Shown: positions 29,613-40,006 of the stretch, in pieces | Layout of the letters: each line of letters begins with the position of its first letter | Numbering within the stretch: position 1 is the stretch's first letter | Origin: Mycolicibacterium phocaicum | GTDB lineage: Bacteria > Actinomycetota > Actinomycetes > Mycobacteriales > Mycobacteriaceae | Length of the DNA stretch: 64,000 bases | Reading direction: 5' to 3' | Assembly: GCF_010731115.1 (NCBI RefSeq) | Contig: NZ_AP022616.1 | Location: forward strand, 1,054,001 to 1,118,000 | Made by a program: the position numbers and the translations under genes | The notes under the pieces: generated by a model | Database searches by the model: none | What the model was told of the DNA's origin: nothing | Seen by the model: only the letters and a program-made list of their open reading frames with translations

Positions 29613-30797
29613 ATGTCGGGATACACAGACCGCGATGCCGTGATCGTCGCGGCGGTACGCACGCCGGTCGGCAAGGGTAAGGCGAACGGCGCGCTGCACG
29701 ACGTCCTCCCCGCCGATCTGCTCGCCCACAGCCTGCGGTCCGTGGTCGAACGCACGGGCGTCGACCCCGTCCTGGTCGACGACGTCATCAGCGGCGCGGT
29801 CACGCAAGCCGGCGATCAGGCCGCCAACATCGCCCGAAACGCCGTGCTGGGCGCGGGTTTTCCCGAGAGTGTGCCCGGCACCACCGTCGACCGGCAGTGT
29901 GGCAGTTCGCAGCAGGCCATCTCGTTCGCCGCGCAGGGCGTGCTGGCCGGGTCCTACGACGCGGTGATCGCCGCGGGCGTCGAGTCGATGTCCCGCGTCC
30001 CGATGGGCGCCGCCGTCCTGCCGGGCAGCAACCCGTTCGGTGTCGGCATGGCCGAGCGCTACCCCGAGGGGCTTGTCCCCCAGGGCATCAGCGCCGAGCT
30101 GATCGCGGCGCGCTGGAACTTCTCCCGGACCCAGCTGGACGAATTCTCCGCCGCCAGCCACGAGAAGGCGGCCCGCGCCGCCAAGGACGGGCTGTTCGAC
30201 AACGAACTGGTGCCGGTGGCGGGCCTGACCGCCGATGAGATCATCCGGCCGGGCACCTCGGTGGAGACGCTGTCCGGCCTGAAGCCGGCGTTCTACAGCG
30301 ACGCCTACGCCGCGCGCTTCCCCCAAATCCGTTGGGAGATCACGCCCGGCAACTCGTCGCCGCTGTCCGACGGCAGCGCCGCGGTCATGATCACCAGCGG
30401 TGCCTTCGCCCGCGGCCACGGGCTCACGCCACTCGCCCGCATCCACACCATGACCGCGGTGGGATCGGATCCGCTGTATATGCTGACCGGCGTCATCCCG
30501 GCGACCGAGAAGGTGCTGGCCCGCTCCGGGCTGTCACTGTCCGACATCGACCTGTTCGAGGTGAACGAGGCGTTCGCGCCGGTCGTGCTCGCCTGGGCGG
30601 CCGACACCGGGGCGGACCTCGCCAAGACCAACGTCAACGGCGGCGCCATCGCCATCGGCCACCCGCTCGGCGCCAGCGGCGCCCGCATCATGAGCACCCT
30701 GGTCAATGCCCTCGACCAGCGCGGCGGACGCTACGGCCTGCAGGTCATGTGTGAGGGCGGCGGCATGGCGAACGCCACCATCATCGAGCGGCTGTAG
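29613..30797 (+). CDS. Acetyl-CoA acetyltransferase (thiolase)
   Basis: This 394-residue thiolase condenses or cleaves acyl-CoA thioesters. The acylated Cys is C96 in TVDRQCGSSQQA. The catalytic His is at about 350 in AIAIGHPLGASGAR, and the second Cys is at about 380 in CEGGGMANA. ATG at 29613 with a perfect AGGAGG six to seven bases upstream; the open frame starting 75 bases earlier was rejected. It is monocistronic and divergent from an HxlR regulator across a set of half-sites. It is convergent with the deazaflavin oxidoreductase gene three bases away. The exact substrate chain length cannot be read. Confidence 0.95.
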   Translation: MSGYTDRDAVIVAAVRTPVGKGKANGALHDVLPADLLAHSLRSVVERTGVDPVLVDDVISGAVTQAGDQAANIARNAVLGAGFPESVPGTTVDRQCGSSQQAISFAAQGVLAGSYDAVIAAGVESMSRVPMGAAVLPGSNPFGVGMAERYPEGLVPQGISAELIAARWNFSRTQLDEFSAASHEKAARAAKDGLFDNELVPVAGLTADEIIRPGTSVETLSGLKPAFYSDAYAARFPQIRWEITPGNSSPLSDGSAAVMITSGAFARGHGLTPLARIHTMTAVGSDPLYMLTGVIPATEKVLARSGLSLSDIDLFEVNEAFAPVVLAWAADTGADLAKTNVNGGAIAIGHPLGASGARIMSTLVNALDQRGGRYGLQVMCEGGGMANATIIERL

Positions 30798-30800
30798 CGC

Positions 30801-31232
30801 TCAGGCGCGGACGAGTTCGAACAGCGGGATGACGCGCGACGTCTTCGCCTGGTAGTCGGCGAAGACGGGGGCCACGGCCGTGATCAGCGGATACGTGGCC
30901 TCGCGCTCGTCATCGGGCAGTTCGCGGGCGACGACGTCGTACTCGTCTTCGCCGATCTCGATGCGGGCCGCCGGGTTGGCGCGCAGGTTGTGGACCCAGT
31001 CGGGGTGCGTGGGAGCGCCGGCCTTGGAACCGACGATGAGGATCTTCCCGTCGACCGGGAGGTACGCCAGCGGCGACATGCGCGGCTGACCCGACTTGGC
31101 GCCCGTGGTGTGCAACAGCAGCAGGTTGCCACCCTCGAACTGTCCACCGACCTTGCCGCCGTTGGCGCGGAACTCGTCGACGATGGCGGCATTGAAGGCA
31201 TGGAAGGACGCGGCGTCCGTGAATTCGGTCAT
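30801..31232 (-). CDS. Deazaflavin (F420)-dependent oxidoreductase, Ddn family
   Basis: This 143-residue split-barrel protein belongs to the Ddn/nitroreductase family found mainly in mycobacteria, which uses reduced F420 to reduce quinones or nitro compounds. Family blocks are LLLLHTTGAKSGQPRMSPLAYL (in two parts), GSKAGAPTHPDWVHNLRANP and the C-terminal FADYQAKTSRVIPLFEL. It lacks the N-terminal membrane-associated helix of M. tuberculosis Ddn. ATG start. It is divergent from the monooxygenase gene by 78 bases. Confidence 0.9.
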   Translation of the reverse strand: MTEFTDAASFHAFNAAIVDEFRANGGKVGGQFEGGNLLLLHTTGAKSGQPRMSPLAYLPVDGKILIVGSKAGAPTHPDWVHNLRANPAARIEIGEDEYDVVARELPDDEREATYPLITAVAPVFADYQAKTSRVIPLFELVRA

Positions 31233-31310
31233 GCCTGACCCAACCGCCTAAACCGGCACAAATGTTCCCGTCACGGCGCGATACTTGCGTGGGAATTGAC
31301 GGAGGTGCCA

Positions 31311-33032
31311 ATGACGTCCGAAGTCGACGCCGTCGTGGTCGGAGCCGGGTTCGCCGGCCTGTATCTGGTGCACCGGCTCCGCGAGCGCGGATTTTCGGTG
31401 CGCGTCTTCGAAGCCGCCGACGACGTCGGCGGCACCTGGTACTGGAACCGGTACCCGGGCGCGCGCGTCGACATCCCGAGCCTCGACTACATGTTCAGCT
31501 TCGACCCGGACTGGCACCGCGACTGGCAATGGTCGGAGAAGTACGCCACCCAGCCGGAGCTCCTGCGGTACCTGAACCATGTCGCCGACAAATTCGACCT
31601 GCGCCGCGACATCACGTTCGGCACCCGCGTCACCAGCGCGCACTGGGCCGACGACGGCTGGCGCGTCCGCACCGACCACGGAGACGACGTGGTGTGCGGT
31701 CATCTGGTGCTGGCCACCGGCTGCCTGTCGGTCCCCAAGGAACCCGACATCGCGGGCATCGAAACCTTTACGGGCGAAAGGTATTACACCAGTCGCTGGC
31801 CCCACGAACCGGTTGACTTCACCGGCAAGCGCGTCGGGGTGATCGGCACCGGGTCCTCGGGCATCCAGTCGATTCCGCTGATCGCCGCACAGGCGGCGCA
31901 GCTGACCGTCTTCCAGCGCACGCCGTGTTTCTCCATCCCGGCGCACAACGGGCCGGTGTCGGAGGAGAAGCAGGCCGCGCTGGCCGACGAACCCGCCTAC
32001 CGCGCGGCGGCACGAGCGTCGTTCGGCGGCGTGCCCCAGGAGCGCACACTGATCCCGACATTCGCGGTGCCCGAGGCCTACCGCCAGCAGCGGTACGAAC
32101 GCGCCTGGGAGATCGGCGAACTCCTCGAGACGCTCAACATGTTCTCGGACCTGATGAGCAACCCGGCCGCCAACGAGTCGTTCGCCGACTTCGTCCGCGA
32201 CAAGATCCGCGCCGCGGTGCATGATCCACAGACCGCGGACCTGTTGTGCCCCAAAGATTATCCGGTCGGCGCGAAACGGCTGTGCCTCGACACCGACTAC
32301 TACGCCACGTTCAACCAGCCCCACGTGCGGTTGGTCGACCTGCGAACCCAGCCACTGGTCGGCGTCACCGGGAGCGGCGTCGCGACCGTGGGTGAATCGT
32401 TCGACTTCGACGCGCTGGTGTTCGCGACCGGGTTCGACGCCATCACCGGTGCGGTGACAGCCATCGACATCGTCGGACGCGACGGACTCGCACTGAAAGA
32501 CAAATGGGCACAAGGGCCGTCGACCTACCTCGGCCTCACCACCACCGGATTCCCGAACCTGTTCCTCATCACCGGACCGGGCAGTCCCTCGGTGCTCTCC
32601 AACATGGCGGTGTCCATCGAGCAGCATGTCGAACTCGTCACCGACACCATGGCATATCTCCGAGAACACGGCTTCGACACCATCGAACCAACGCCGACAG
32701 CCGAGGCCGGCTGGATGCAGCACGTCGCCGACGCCGGCGCCATCACCATGTTCCCGCAAGCCAATTCGTGGTATGTGGGCGCCAACATCCCCGGCAAGCC
32801 CCGCGTCTTCATGCCCTACGCGGCCGGCGTCGACTTCTACGGTGCGGCCTGCGCCGACGTCGTCGGCCGGGACTACCTGGGTTTCCAGCTGACCGGACCG
32901 GCCGGCGCGCAGTGCCACGACGGCGTCGTCCGGCGGCTGCAACCGGACGTGCAGGCGGCGCTGGAGATGGTGGCGGCCATGAATCCCCGCCACTGGAATC
33001 ACTACCGGTCGAGGTGGCCCGCGCCGCCATGA
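31311..33032 (+). CDS. Baeyer-Villiger-type flavin monooxygenase with altered fingerprint
   Basis: This 573-residue FAD/NADPH monooxygenase-like protein has two Rossmann motifs: GAGFAG (residues 11-16) and GVIGTGSSG (about 176-184). The Baeyer-Villiger fingerprint FxGxxxHxxxWP appears as [12 protein letters not shown] (153-164), with Tyr159 in place of His. The rest of the protein is family-like ([25 protein letters not shown]). Typical members oxidise ketones to esters or lactones. The start at 31311 has GGAGG five bases upstream. It overlaps the esterase gene as ATGA, so an oxidation product may be hydrolysed next. Confidence 0.9.
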   Translation: MTSEVDAVVVGAGFAGLYLVHRLRERGFSVRVFEAADDVGGTWYWNRYPGARVDIPSLDYMFSFDPDWHRDWQWSEKYATQPELLRYLNHVADKFDLRRDITFGTRVTSAHWADDGWRVRTDHGDDVVCGHLVLATGCLSVPKEPDIAGIETFTGERYYTSRWPHEPVDFTGKRVGVIGTGSSGIQSIPLIAAQAAQLTVFQRTPCFSIPAHNGPVSEEKQAALADEPAYRAAARASFGGVPQERTLIPTFAVPEAYRQQRYERAWEIGELLETLNMFSDLMSNPAANESFADFVRDKIRAAVHDPQTADLLCPKDYPVGAKRLCLDTDYYATFNQPHVRLVDLRTQPLVGVTGSGVATVGESFDFDALVFATGFDAITGAVTAIDIVGRDGLALKDKWAQGPSTYLGLTTTGFPNLFLITGPGSPSVLSNMAVSIEQHVELVTDTMAYLREHGFDTIEPTPTAEAGWMQHVADAGAITMFPQANSWYVGANIPGKPRVFMPYAAGVDFYGAACADVVGRDYLGFQLTGPAGAQCHDGVVRRLQPDVQAALEMVAAMNPRHWNHYRSRWPAPP

Positions 33033-33856
33033 CCGAGGCCAATGCCGCCCGGCCACCGGGCCCCGACGTCGGCGAGATCATCGACGGCCGATTCCCCGGC
33101 GCCGCAGGCGAACTCGAGTACCGGCTGCACCGCCCGGCGACGCCGCGCCCGCACCCGGTGGTCGTCTACTTCCACGGCGGCGGCTGGGTGCTGGGCGACG
33201 CGACGTCCGACGATCCGCTGTGCCGCGACCTGTGCGTGCGGGCCGATGCGGTGGTCTTCTCGATGAACTACCGGCACGCACCGGAGCATCCGTTCCCCGC
33301 GGCCTTCGACGACGGCGTCGCCGCGCTGCAGTGGGTGGCCGAAAACGCCGCCGCACTCGGCGGACTCCCCGACCGGCTGGCCGTCGCCGGTTGGAGCGCG
33401 GGCGGCAACATCGCCGCGGCCGTGTGCCAGTGGGCGCGCGACCACGGCGGCCCGCGCATCAGTGGGCAACTCCTGCTCACCCCGGTGACCGACGCGCAGC
33501 CATATCCGTCGTATCAGGAGAACGCCGACGGCTACGGACTCACCGCTCCGCTCATGCAGTGGTTCGCAGACCTCTACGCCGGTCCCGCCGACGATCCGCG
33601 GCGGTCACCGTTGCGCGGCAACCTCGCCGGCCTGCCCCCGGCGATGGTGGTGACCTGTGAGTTCGATCCGCTGCGCGACGAAGGCAACGCCTACGCCGCC
33701 GCGCTGGCCGCAGCCGGGGTGCCCACCGAGCACGTCCAGGCCCGCGGCCACACGCACCTGTCGACGACGATGGTCGACCTGGTCGTGTCGGGAGCCCCGA
33801 TCCGCGAGCAAATGGCCGAAGCCCTGCGGAGGTTCCTTACTTCGCCTCAGGCTTGA
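33029..33856 (+). CDS. Alpha/beta hydrolase, HSL-type esterase
   Basis: This 275-residue esterase belongs to the hormone-sensitive lipase branch. The oxyanion motif HGGG is at 49-52, the nucleophile S123 is in AGWSAGGN, and the likely acid is in [10 protein letters not shown] with the His in ARGHTHLS. It is translationally coupled (ATGA) to the monooxygenase gene and would fit hydrolysis of an ester made by that enzyme. Its last 20 bases overlap the aspS 3-prime end on the other strand. A GTG further upstream in frame is possible but lies deep in the monooxygenase gene. Confidence 0.92.
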   Translation: MTEANAARPPGPDVGEIIDGRFPGAAGELEYRLHRPATPRPHPVVVYFHGGGWVLGDATSDDPLCRDLCVRADAVVFSMNYRHAPEHPFPAAFDDGVAALQWVAENAAALGGLPDRLAVAGWSAGGNIAAAVCQWARDHGGPRISGQLLLTPVTDAQPYPSYQENADGYGLTAPLMQWFADLYAGPADDPRRSPLRGNLAGLPPAMVVTCEFDPLRDEGNAYAAALAAAGVPTEHVQARGHTHLSTTMVDLVVSGAPIREQMAEALRRFLTSPQA

Positions 33857-35603
33857 CGTCGATGCCCGACTCCTTGCGCTGCTGCGCGGTGATCGGCGCG
33901 GGGGCCTCGGTCAGCGGGTCGACGCCGCCGCCGGACTTCGGGAACGCGATGACGTCGCGGATCGAGTCCACCCCGGCCAGCAGTGCGGTGATGCGGTCCC
34001 AGCCGAAGGCCAGACCACCGTGGGGCGGCGCGCCAAAGGTGAAGGCGTCCAACAGGAATCCGAACTTGTCCCGGGCCTCGTCATGGCCGATGCCCATCAT
34101 CGCGAACACCCGCTCCTGCACGTCGCTGCGGTGGATACGGATCGAACCACCGCCGATCTCGTTGCCGTTGCAGACGATGTCGTAGGCGTTGGACAGCGCC
34201 GCGCCGGGATCGGTGTCGAACGTCGACTCCGACTCGGGCGCCGGCGACGTGAACGCGTGGTGCATCGCGGTCCATTTCCCCGAACCGACGGCCACGTCAC
34301 CGGACGCGGTGGCCTCTTCGGCCGACTCGAACATCGGCCAGTCGACCACCCAGGTGAACGCCCAGGCATTCGGATCGATGAGATCGAGGCGCTTGGCGAT
34401 CTCGATGCGCGTGGCGCCCAGCAGGGCGCGGGCACCCTTGGCCGCTCCGGCCGCGAAGAAGATGCAGTCCCCCACCTTCGCGCCGACGTGCGCGGCCAGA
34501 CCGGCGCGCTCGTCGTCGGTGAGGTTCTTGGCCACCGGGCCACCCAGCTCGCCGTCCTCGCCGACGAGCACATAGGCCAGGCCCTTGTGGCCGCGCTGCT
34601 TGGCGAACTCCTGCCAGCCGTCCAGCGTGCGGCGCGGCTGCGACGCCCCGCCCGGCATGACGACCGCGCCGACATACGGCGCCTGGAACACCCGGAACGG
34701 GGTGTTCTTGAAGTAGTCGGTGCACTCGACGAGCTCGACGGCGAAGCGCAGGTCCGGCTTGTCCGAGCCGTAGCGGCGCATGGCCTCCTCGTAGCTGATG
34801 CGCGGCAGCGGCAGCGGCAGGTCGACGCCGATCAGCTGCCACAGCGCCGCGAGCACCTCTTCGGCCACGCCCATGACATCGTCGGCGTCCACGAAGCTCA
34901 TCTCGAGGTCCAGCTGGGTGAACTCGGGCTGGCGGTCGGCGCGGAAATCCTCGTCGCGGTAGCAGCGCGCGATCTGGTAGTAGCGCTCCATGCCCGCCAC
35001 CATGAGCAGCTGCTTGAACAGCTGCGGGCTCTGCGGCAGCGCGTAGAACGAGCCCGGCTGCAGGCGGGCGGGCACCAGGAAGTCGCGGGCGCCCTCGGGG
35101 GTCGACCGGGTCATGGTCGGCGTCTCGATCTCGACGAAGTCGTGCCTGTCGAGCACGGCGCGGGCCGCGGCGTTGACCTTGGAGCGCAACCGGATTGCGT
35201 TGCCCGGGCCTTCCCGGCGCAGGTCCAGATAGCGGTACTTCAGACGTGCTTCCTCGCCCGGGGTCTCGTCGAGCTGGAACGGCAGCGGCGCGCTCTCCGA
35301 GAGCACTTCCAGCGTCGTCGCGTTGACCTCGATGTCGCCGGTGGCGATGTCCTTGTTGGCGTTGCCGTCCGGCCGCACCTCGACGACGCCCGTGACCAGG
35401 ACGCAGAACTCGGCGCGCAGCCGGTGCGCCTGCTCCAGCACTGCGGCGTCGCGGAACACCACCTGGGAGACCCCGGAGGCGTCGCGCAAGTCGATGAAGA
35501 TGACGCCGCCGTGGTCGCGCCGGCGCGCCACCCATCCGGCGAGGGTCACCGTCTGACCGGCATCGGTGGACCGCAACGAACCGGCGGCGTGGCTGCGCAA
35601 CAC
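33837..35603 (-). CDS. aspS: Aspartyl-tRNA synthetase (Asp/Asn type)
   Basis: This class IIb synthetase of 588 residues has an N-terminal OB anticodon-binding domain ([37 protein letters not shown]) and catalytic motifs ([55 protein letters not shown]). It also has the bacterial GAD insertion domain. Mycobacterial AspRS usually charges both tRNA-Asp and tRNA-Asn, the latter being corrected by GatCAB. The GTG start at 35601-35603 has AGGAGA five bases upstream. This is the Rv2572c position, divergent from the PanE-like gene. Confidence 0.97.
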   Translation of the reverse strand: MLRSHAAGSLRSTDAGQTVTLAGWVARRRDHGGVIFIDLRDASGVSQVVFRDAAVLEQAHRLRAEFCVLVTGVVEVRPDGNANKDIATGDIEVNATTLEVLSESAPLPFQLDETPGEEARLKYRYLDLRREGPGNAIRLRSKVNAAARAVLDRHDFVEIETPTMTRSTPEGARDFLVPARLQPGSFYALPQSPQLFKQLLMVAGMERYYQIARCYRDEDFRADRQPEFTQLDLEMSFVDADDVMGVAEEVLAALWQLIGVDLPLPLPRISYEEAMRRYGSDKPDLRFAVELVECTDYFKNTPFRVFQAPYVGAVVMPGGASQPRRTLDGWQEFAKQRGHKGLAYVLVGEDGELGGPVAKNLTDDERAGLAAHVGAKVGDCIFFAAGAAKGARALLGATRIEIAKRLDLIDPNAWAFTWVVDWPMFESAEEATASGDVAVGSGKWTAMHHAFTSPAPESESTFDTDPGAALSNAYDIVCNGNEIGGGSIRIHRSDVQERVFAMMGIGHDEARDKFGFLLDAFTFGAPPHGGLAFGWDRITALLAGVDSIRDVIAFPKSGGGVDPLTEAPAPITAQQRKESGIDVKPEAK

Positions 35604-35663
35604 GAAAATCTCCTCTGACGTCTGAATCGACCGCTAAGTCTAAGGGGCGCCCCGACCGGTACT

Positions 35664-36554
35664 TTGGCGACAGTGAGCTTTGCCCTCGTCGGACCGGGTG
35701 CCATCGGATCAACCATCGCCGCGCTGCTGTACGCCGCGGGCCATGAGGTGCAGCTGTGCGGCCGGACCGCGCGGCAACAGATCGAGGTTCGGGTCGATGG
35801 CCAGGAGCCCATCGTCGTCCCGGGCCCGGTGCACACCGACCCTGACACCGTCGCCGGGCCGGTCGACGTGGTGCGACTGGCGGTCAAGGACACCCAGTAC
35901 GCCGCGTCCGGGCCGTGGCTGGCCCGTTTGTGCGGCCCGAACACCGTGGTCTGCGCACTGCAGAACGGTGTCGAGCAGACTGACCGGCTGCGGCCCTACT
36001 GCCCTGAATCGGCCGTCGTACCCGCGGCGATCTGGATCGCCGCGGAGACCCGCCCCGAGGGCTGGGTGCAGGTGCTGAGCGCTCCCCGGCTGGTGCTGCC
36101 CGACGACGCGGCCGCGGCCCGTCTCGCGGCGGACCTGGACGGCAGCGGGATCGCCGTCGAGCTGGACCCGGACTTCCTGAGCGCGGCATGGCGCAAGCTG
36201 TTGGTCAACGCCGTGGTGGGATTGATGGTGCTGTCCGGCCGGCGCTCCGGGATGTTCCGGCGCGACGATGTCGCCGCCCTGGCCCGCAGGTATCTGGCCG
36301 AGTGCCTCGCGGTCGCGCGAGCCGAGGGCGCGACACTGCCCGACGGCGTCGTCGACGAGATCGCCGACATGTTGAAGCAGGCCCCGACCGACATGGCGAC
36401 GTCGATGCTGATCGACCGCGAAGCGCATCGCCCGCTGGAATGGGACATCCGTAACGGTGTCATCCAGCGAAAGGGCGCCGCGCACGGCATCCCCACCCCG
36501 ATCAGTGACGTCCTGGTGCCGCTGCTCGCCGCGGCCGGCGACGGACCGGGCTAG
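35664..36554 (+). CDS. Ketopantoate reductase family oxidoreductase (PanE/ApbA, Rv2573-like)
   Basis: This 296-residue NADP-dependent reductase has the N-terminal Rossmann loop ALVGPGAIGSTIAALL. The catalytic Lys is in AAWRKLLVNAVVGLM and the C-terminal helical domain contains TSMLIDREAHRPLEWD followed by NGVIQRKG. It resembles 2-dehydropantoate 2-reductase and lies next to aspS as in M. tuberculosis. Whether it makes pantoate is unproven. The start could be TTG at 35664 or GTG at 35673. Neither has a clear binding site. Its end overlaps the LuxR gene by four bases. Confidence 0.88.
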   Translation: MATVSFALVGPGAIGSTIAALLYAAGHEVQLCGRTARQQIEVRVDGQEPIVVPGPVHTDPDTVAGPVDVVRLAVKDTQYAASGPWLARLCGPNTVVCALQNGVEQTDRLRPYCPESAVVPAAIWIAAETRPEGWVQVLSAPRLVLPDDAAAARLAADLDGSGIAVELDPDFLSAAWRKLLVNAVVGLMVLSGRRSGMFRRDDVAALARRYLAECLAVARAEGATLPDGVVDEIADMLKQAPTDMATSMLIDREAHRPLEWDIRNGVIQRKGAAHGIPTPISDVLVPLLAAAGDGPG

Positions 36555-39250
36555 CGCCGGCCGAAGACGAGCTCGACCAACTGGTCGCGGCTGTTGACGC
36601 CGACGCGCTGACACGCCCGGAAGATGTGCCCCTCCACGGAGCGACGGGACATCCCGAGCCGCTCGGCGATGGCGGTGTTGGTCAGCCCCTTGGCCGCCAA
36701 GGCGACGATCTCGCGTTGCCGGACGGTGATCGCCGGCGGGGTGGCCGCGGCCCGCAGCGCCGGGGTGTCGGCGCCGCCGCATTCGGCCGCCAGTCGCGCG
36801 GCGGTGGTTGCCGCGCCGAGGCCCGATCCGCGCAGTCCGGCCTGCTGGTAGACGGCCGCGGCCTGCGCCGCGGCGTCGGCGGCGGCCAGCCGGTCCCCGA
36901 AGTGTTCGTAACGTTTGGACGCCTCGACCAGCCCGTCACCGTCGGCGGCCGCCAGCGCGACGGCGTGTGCGGCAGCGGCCGCCGCTCGCGGACCCCGTAC
37001 CGTCAGCGAGAGCTCGGCGAGACGATCAGCGGTGGTCTGATCACCGAATTGCGTTGCGGTCTGCAGGAGCATGACCTCCCAGCCCACCCTGCCGAGCCGC
37101 CGCTCCCGCTCAGCAGCCGTGCGGACTATCGAAATCGCTTCGGACACAGCACCTTCGGCGGCGCTGACCCACGCGCGGGCCAGGATGCGGTCGGGATCGC
37201 GCGCACAGGCGTCCGGGTCCGCCTGCCACCAGGGCGTGGCGTCGAATTCGCGGCGGGCGTCGACAGCACGACCGGCCATGGCGTCGGCACTGGCCAGCCA
37301 GAGGCGGGCGAGCATCTTGCGCATACTGCCGCTGTCGCGGGCACCGAAGTCGGCGAGCGACTCCTGGCACAGCCGGTGGGCATCGGTCAGGGCACCCCGG
37401 CTGATGGCGGACAGCCCCGCTACGAACGCATGCCACGACTCGGCGACCTGCCATGACCCCTCGATCGGCACATCGACGGTGTCGCGGCGGATGCGCGCGA
37501 TGGTGACGTCGGCCTGATCGAGCGTCCCGGCGAGGCGTTGCATGTGCGCGTACAGGAAGGCCAGCGGCAGCCGTAGGTGTGACACCTCCGGCGCGGTGTC
37601 GGCTAGGCGGTACCCGGCCTCGACCACCTCGTCGACCTCGTCGATGCGGCCGAGCTCACCCAGGCTGCTCACCAGCGCCCACGTCGACAGCATCCGGGCG
37701 ATCGCATCCGAGTCCGGGTCATCGATGACCCTGCGGGCCTGCTCGATGGCCGCTGCCGACCGGCCGCGCGCCACGTCGATCGATGCCCGCAACGCCAGTG
37801 CGGTGGCCGCGACAGTCGCGTCCCCGGCGGGCACTTCGGCATCGAGTTCGGCTTCGGCTCGGGCCGTGTGGCCGAGAATCACCGCGAAGTTCAGGGCACG
37901 CAACAGCGCGATCTGTACGCGCAGCGGACCCGATGTCTCCGCGGCAAGTTGAGCGAAGATGGCCTCGACTTCCTCGCCACGCTCCTGCCAGATCAACGCC
38001 ATCGACAGCGCGATGCTGGCTTCCAACCCACCCCCGGCTGCGACCGCACGCGTGCCCAGCGACTCGGCGAGCCGCATGTCGGTCAGCTGGATGGCGGCCG
38101 ACGTGGCCGCGTTCAGCACCGCGGGATCCGGTGCGAGATCGGAGCCAAGGGCCAGTACCGCGCGACGAACCAGGTCCCGCGGATCGGTGGCGGGCCGGGC
38201 GGTGAGCGCAGCGGCGATCTGGCCGTGCAGGCGCCGCATCCGTACCGAACCGGTGCGCCGGACTTCACCGAGCATCGGATGGGACAACCGCACCGAAGCG
38301 GGTGCCGTGCTGCGGTCGACACGGATCAGGCCGAGCGATTCCGCCTCGGCGACAGCGCCCGGTTCGGTGACCGCGGCCAGGATGTCGGTGTCGAGCGGTT
38401 CGGTGACGGCGAGCGCATCGAGCACGTCGCGCGCCGCCTCCGGAATCTGGCCGATCCTGGTGGTGAGCAGTTCGGCGAGAGTCGGTGTGAGCCGCGGCTG
38501 GCCCGCCCAGAGCCATACCCCCGAATGCCGCGTCAGCCGACCGGCACTGACCTCGGTGTCCAACAGATGGCGCAGATACAGCACGTTGCCCTGCGTGTAC
38601 TGCCACAGTTGCTGCACGCACCGGGAGTGCACCGGACCGCCCAGGATGTGCTCCACCAGCTTTCCGATCTCGGGCAGCGAAAGCGGTTGCAGCTCAATGC
38701 GTTCCAGCACATCGTCTTTCCAGATGACGGTGATGGCATCCGGGGCCGGTTCACCGGACCGCACGGTCAGCACGACGGTGGCCAGCCGGCGGGTGACGAG
38801 TTGGTGCACCGCGAATGCCGACAGGTCGTCGAGCAGGTGGGCGTCATCGACGCCGACCACCACGCTTCCGTTCGGCGCAGTCCCGATCACCCCGTCGATC
38901 ACCTCGCGTACCCGCCGCAGCGGATCGGGGCCGAAGTCGCTGACGACATCGGCGAACGCACCCAGTGGAATGGTGCGCGCCGATGCGGTTCCGGCGATCC
39001 ACCGCGAGCGCCCGGGTGGCCGGCATACAGCGACGGCTTCACGGGCCAGGCGTGTCTTCCCGACCCCCGCCTCGCCCGCCAACACGATGCCGCGGGCCCG
39101 GTCCGCGCCGCGCCGAGTCGCACCCGAGATCACGCGCAGTTCCTCGGCTCGTCCGTGCAGGGGCCATTCGTGGAGCACCGACCGATCACCCCCGGGCCAC
39201 AGCAAACTCACACCATTTGCATCAGATGCTGCCAGGTTGGCCGGGGCCAA
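36551..39250 (-). CDS. Large LuxR-type ATPase transcriptional regulator
   Basis: This 899-residue LAL-type regulator has a P-loop GEAGVGKT (about 59-66), Walker B SVVVGVDDAHLLDD, a long TPR-like helical middle rich in Ala and Glu, and a C-terminal LuxR helix-turn-helix (LTNTAIAERLGMSRRSVEGH) ending VNSRDQLVELVFGRR. Such proteins sense small molecules and activate degradation or secondary-metabolism genes. The start is uncertain: TTG at 39250 or GTG at 39211, without a clear binding site. It lies 12 bases after the phosphoribosyltransferase gene on the same strand and is probably co-transcribed. Confidence 0.92.
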   Translation of the reverse strand: MAPANLAASDANGVSLLWPGGDRSVLHEWPLHGRAEELRVISGATRRGADRARGIVLAGEAGVGKTRLAREAVAVCRPPGRSRWIAGTASARTIPLGAFADVVSDFGPDPLRRVREVIDGVIGTAPNGSVVVGVDDAHLLDDLSAFAVHQLVTRRLATVVLTVRSGEPAPDAITVIWKDDVLERIELQPLSLPEIGKLVEHILGGPVHSRCVQQLWQYTQGNVLYLRHLLDTEVSAGRLTRHSGVWLWAGQPRLTPTLAELLTTRIGQIPEAARDVLDALAVTEPLDTDILAAVTEPGAVAEAESLGLIRVDRSTAPASVRLSHPMLGEVRRTGSVRMRRLHGQIAAALTARPATDPRDLVRRAVLALGSDLAPDPAVLNAATSAAIQLTDMRLAESLGTRAVAAGGGLEASIALSMALIWQERGEEVEAIFAQLAAETSGPLRVQIALLRALNFAVILGHTARAEAELDAEVPAGDATVAATALALRASIDVARGRSAAAIEQARRVIDDPDSDAIARMLSTWALVSSLGELGRIDEVDEVVEAGYRLADTAPEVSHLRLPLAFLYAHMQRLAGTLDQADVTIARIRRDTVDVPIEGSWQVAESWHAFVAGLSAISRGALTDAHRLCQESLADFGARDSGSMRKMLARLWLASADAMAGRAVDARREFDATPWWQADPDACARDPDRILARAWVSAAEGAVSEAISIVRTAAERERRLGRVGWEVMLLQTATQFGDQTTADRLAELSLTVRGPRAAAAAAHAVALAAADGDGLVEASKRYEHFGDRLAAADAAAQAAAVYQQAGLRGSGLGAATTAARLAAECGGADTPALRAAATPPAITVRQREIVALAAKGLTNTAIAERLGMSRRSVEGHIFRACQRVGVNSRDQLVELVFGRR

Positions 39251-39262
39251 ACAATAGCTGCT

Positions 39263-40006
39263 CTAACGCAGCAGCTCGCGCACCTCCTCGTCACTGACCT
39301 GACCGAAATCACGGTAGGACTCCCCCACGGCGGCAAAGGGCGTCGGCATATCGGCGCACACCACGTCGTCCGCGATCCCCATGAGTTGGCGGCACGCCGC
39401 TTCGGTGCCGACGGGCACCGCCACGACCAACGTCCGCGGCCCGCGCTCGCGCACCACTTCGGCGGCGACACGCATGCTGGCTCCGGTGGCCATGCCGTCG
39501 TCGGCGAGGATCACGGTGCGCCCCTTGACGTTCGGCGGTGGCCGCCCCTGGCGGTAATCGGTTTCGCGCCGTTGTAACTCACGGCCCTCGGCTTCCGCGA
39601 CCGCGGACAGCGTCTGCTGCGAAATCTGCAGTGGCCCAACGACATCCTGATTCACGACGACGTGACCGCCGCCGCCGATCGCGCCCATCGCGTACTCCTC
39701 GTGACCGGGGACGCCCAGTTTGCGAATGATCAGCGCGTCCAGCGGCGCGTCGAGAGCGCCGGCGATCTCCCGAGCGACGGGCACGCCGCCCCGGGCCAGA
39801 CCGAGCACGACGACATCACGCCTGCCGCGGTACGCCGTCAGCAGACCGGCCAATACGCGCCCCGCTTCTGAACGATCACGAAAGACGCGCCTCGATGCAT
39901 GGTGTCGCGTAGTTCCGATCCTATTCCCATCAGCGCTTTTCAGTGGTAATCCGTAATTGACAGGGTCAGATGAAAACCGTTTCGAGGAGGCAGAAGTGAA
40001 GGTCAC
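39263..40006 (-). CDS. Phosphoribosyltransferase domain protein, start unresolved
   Basis: The conserved region runs from [20 protein letters not shown] to the C terminus. It includes [36 protein letters not shown] and the PRPP loop [15 protein letters not shown]. These proteins are common in actinobacteria and of unclear substrate. The domain begins near base 39890, yet the nearest ATG, GTG or TTG codons in frame upstream (40006, 40036, 40042) all overlap the start of the opposite mpt63 gene. A CTG at 39943 would avoid this. I give the GTG at 40006, with low certainty about the 5-prime end. Confidence 0.8.
   Translation of the reverse strand: MTFTSASSKRFSSDPVNYGLPLKSADGNRIGTTRHHASRRVFRDRSEAGRVLAGLLTAYRGRRDVVVLGLARGGVPVAREIAGALDAPLDALIIRKLGVPGHEEYAMGAIGGGGHVVVNQDVVGPLQISQQTLSAVAEAEGRELQRRETDYRQGRPPPNVKGRTVILADDGMATGASMRVAAEVVRERGPRTLVVAVPVGTEAACRQLMGIADDVVCADMPTPFAAVGESYRDFGQVSDEEVRELLR

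Noticed and set aside
31233..31280. GGTTT and GGGT near the deazaflavin oxidoreductase start on the minus strand
   Set aside because: Only eight bases separate them, far too short for a promoter.
39957..39985. TTGACA before the mpt63 homologue as a minus 35 element
   Set aside because: The position 17 bases downstream is TTTCGA at the ribosome binding site, so no sensible minus 10 or start site fits.
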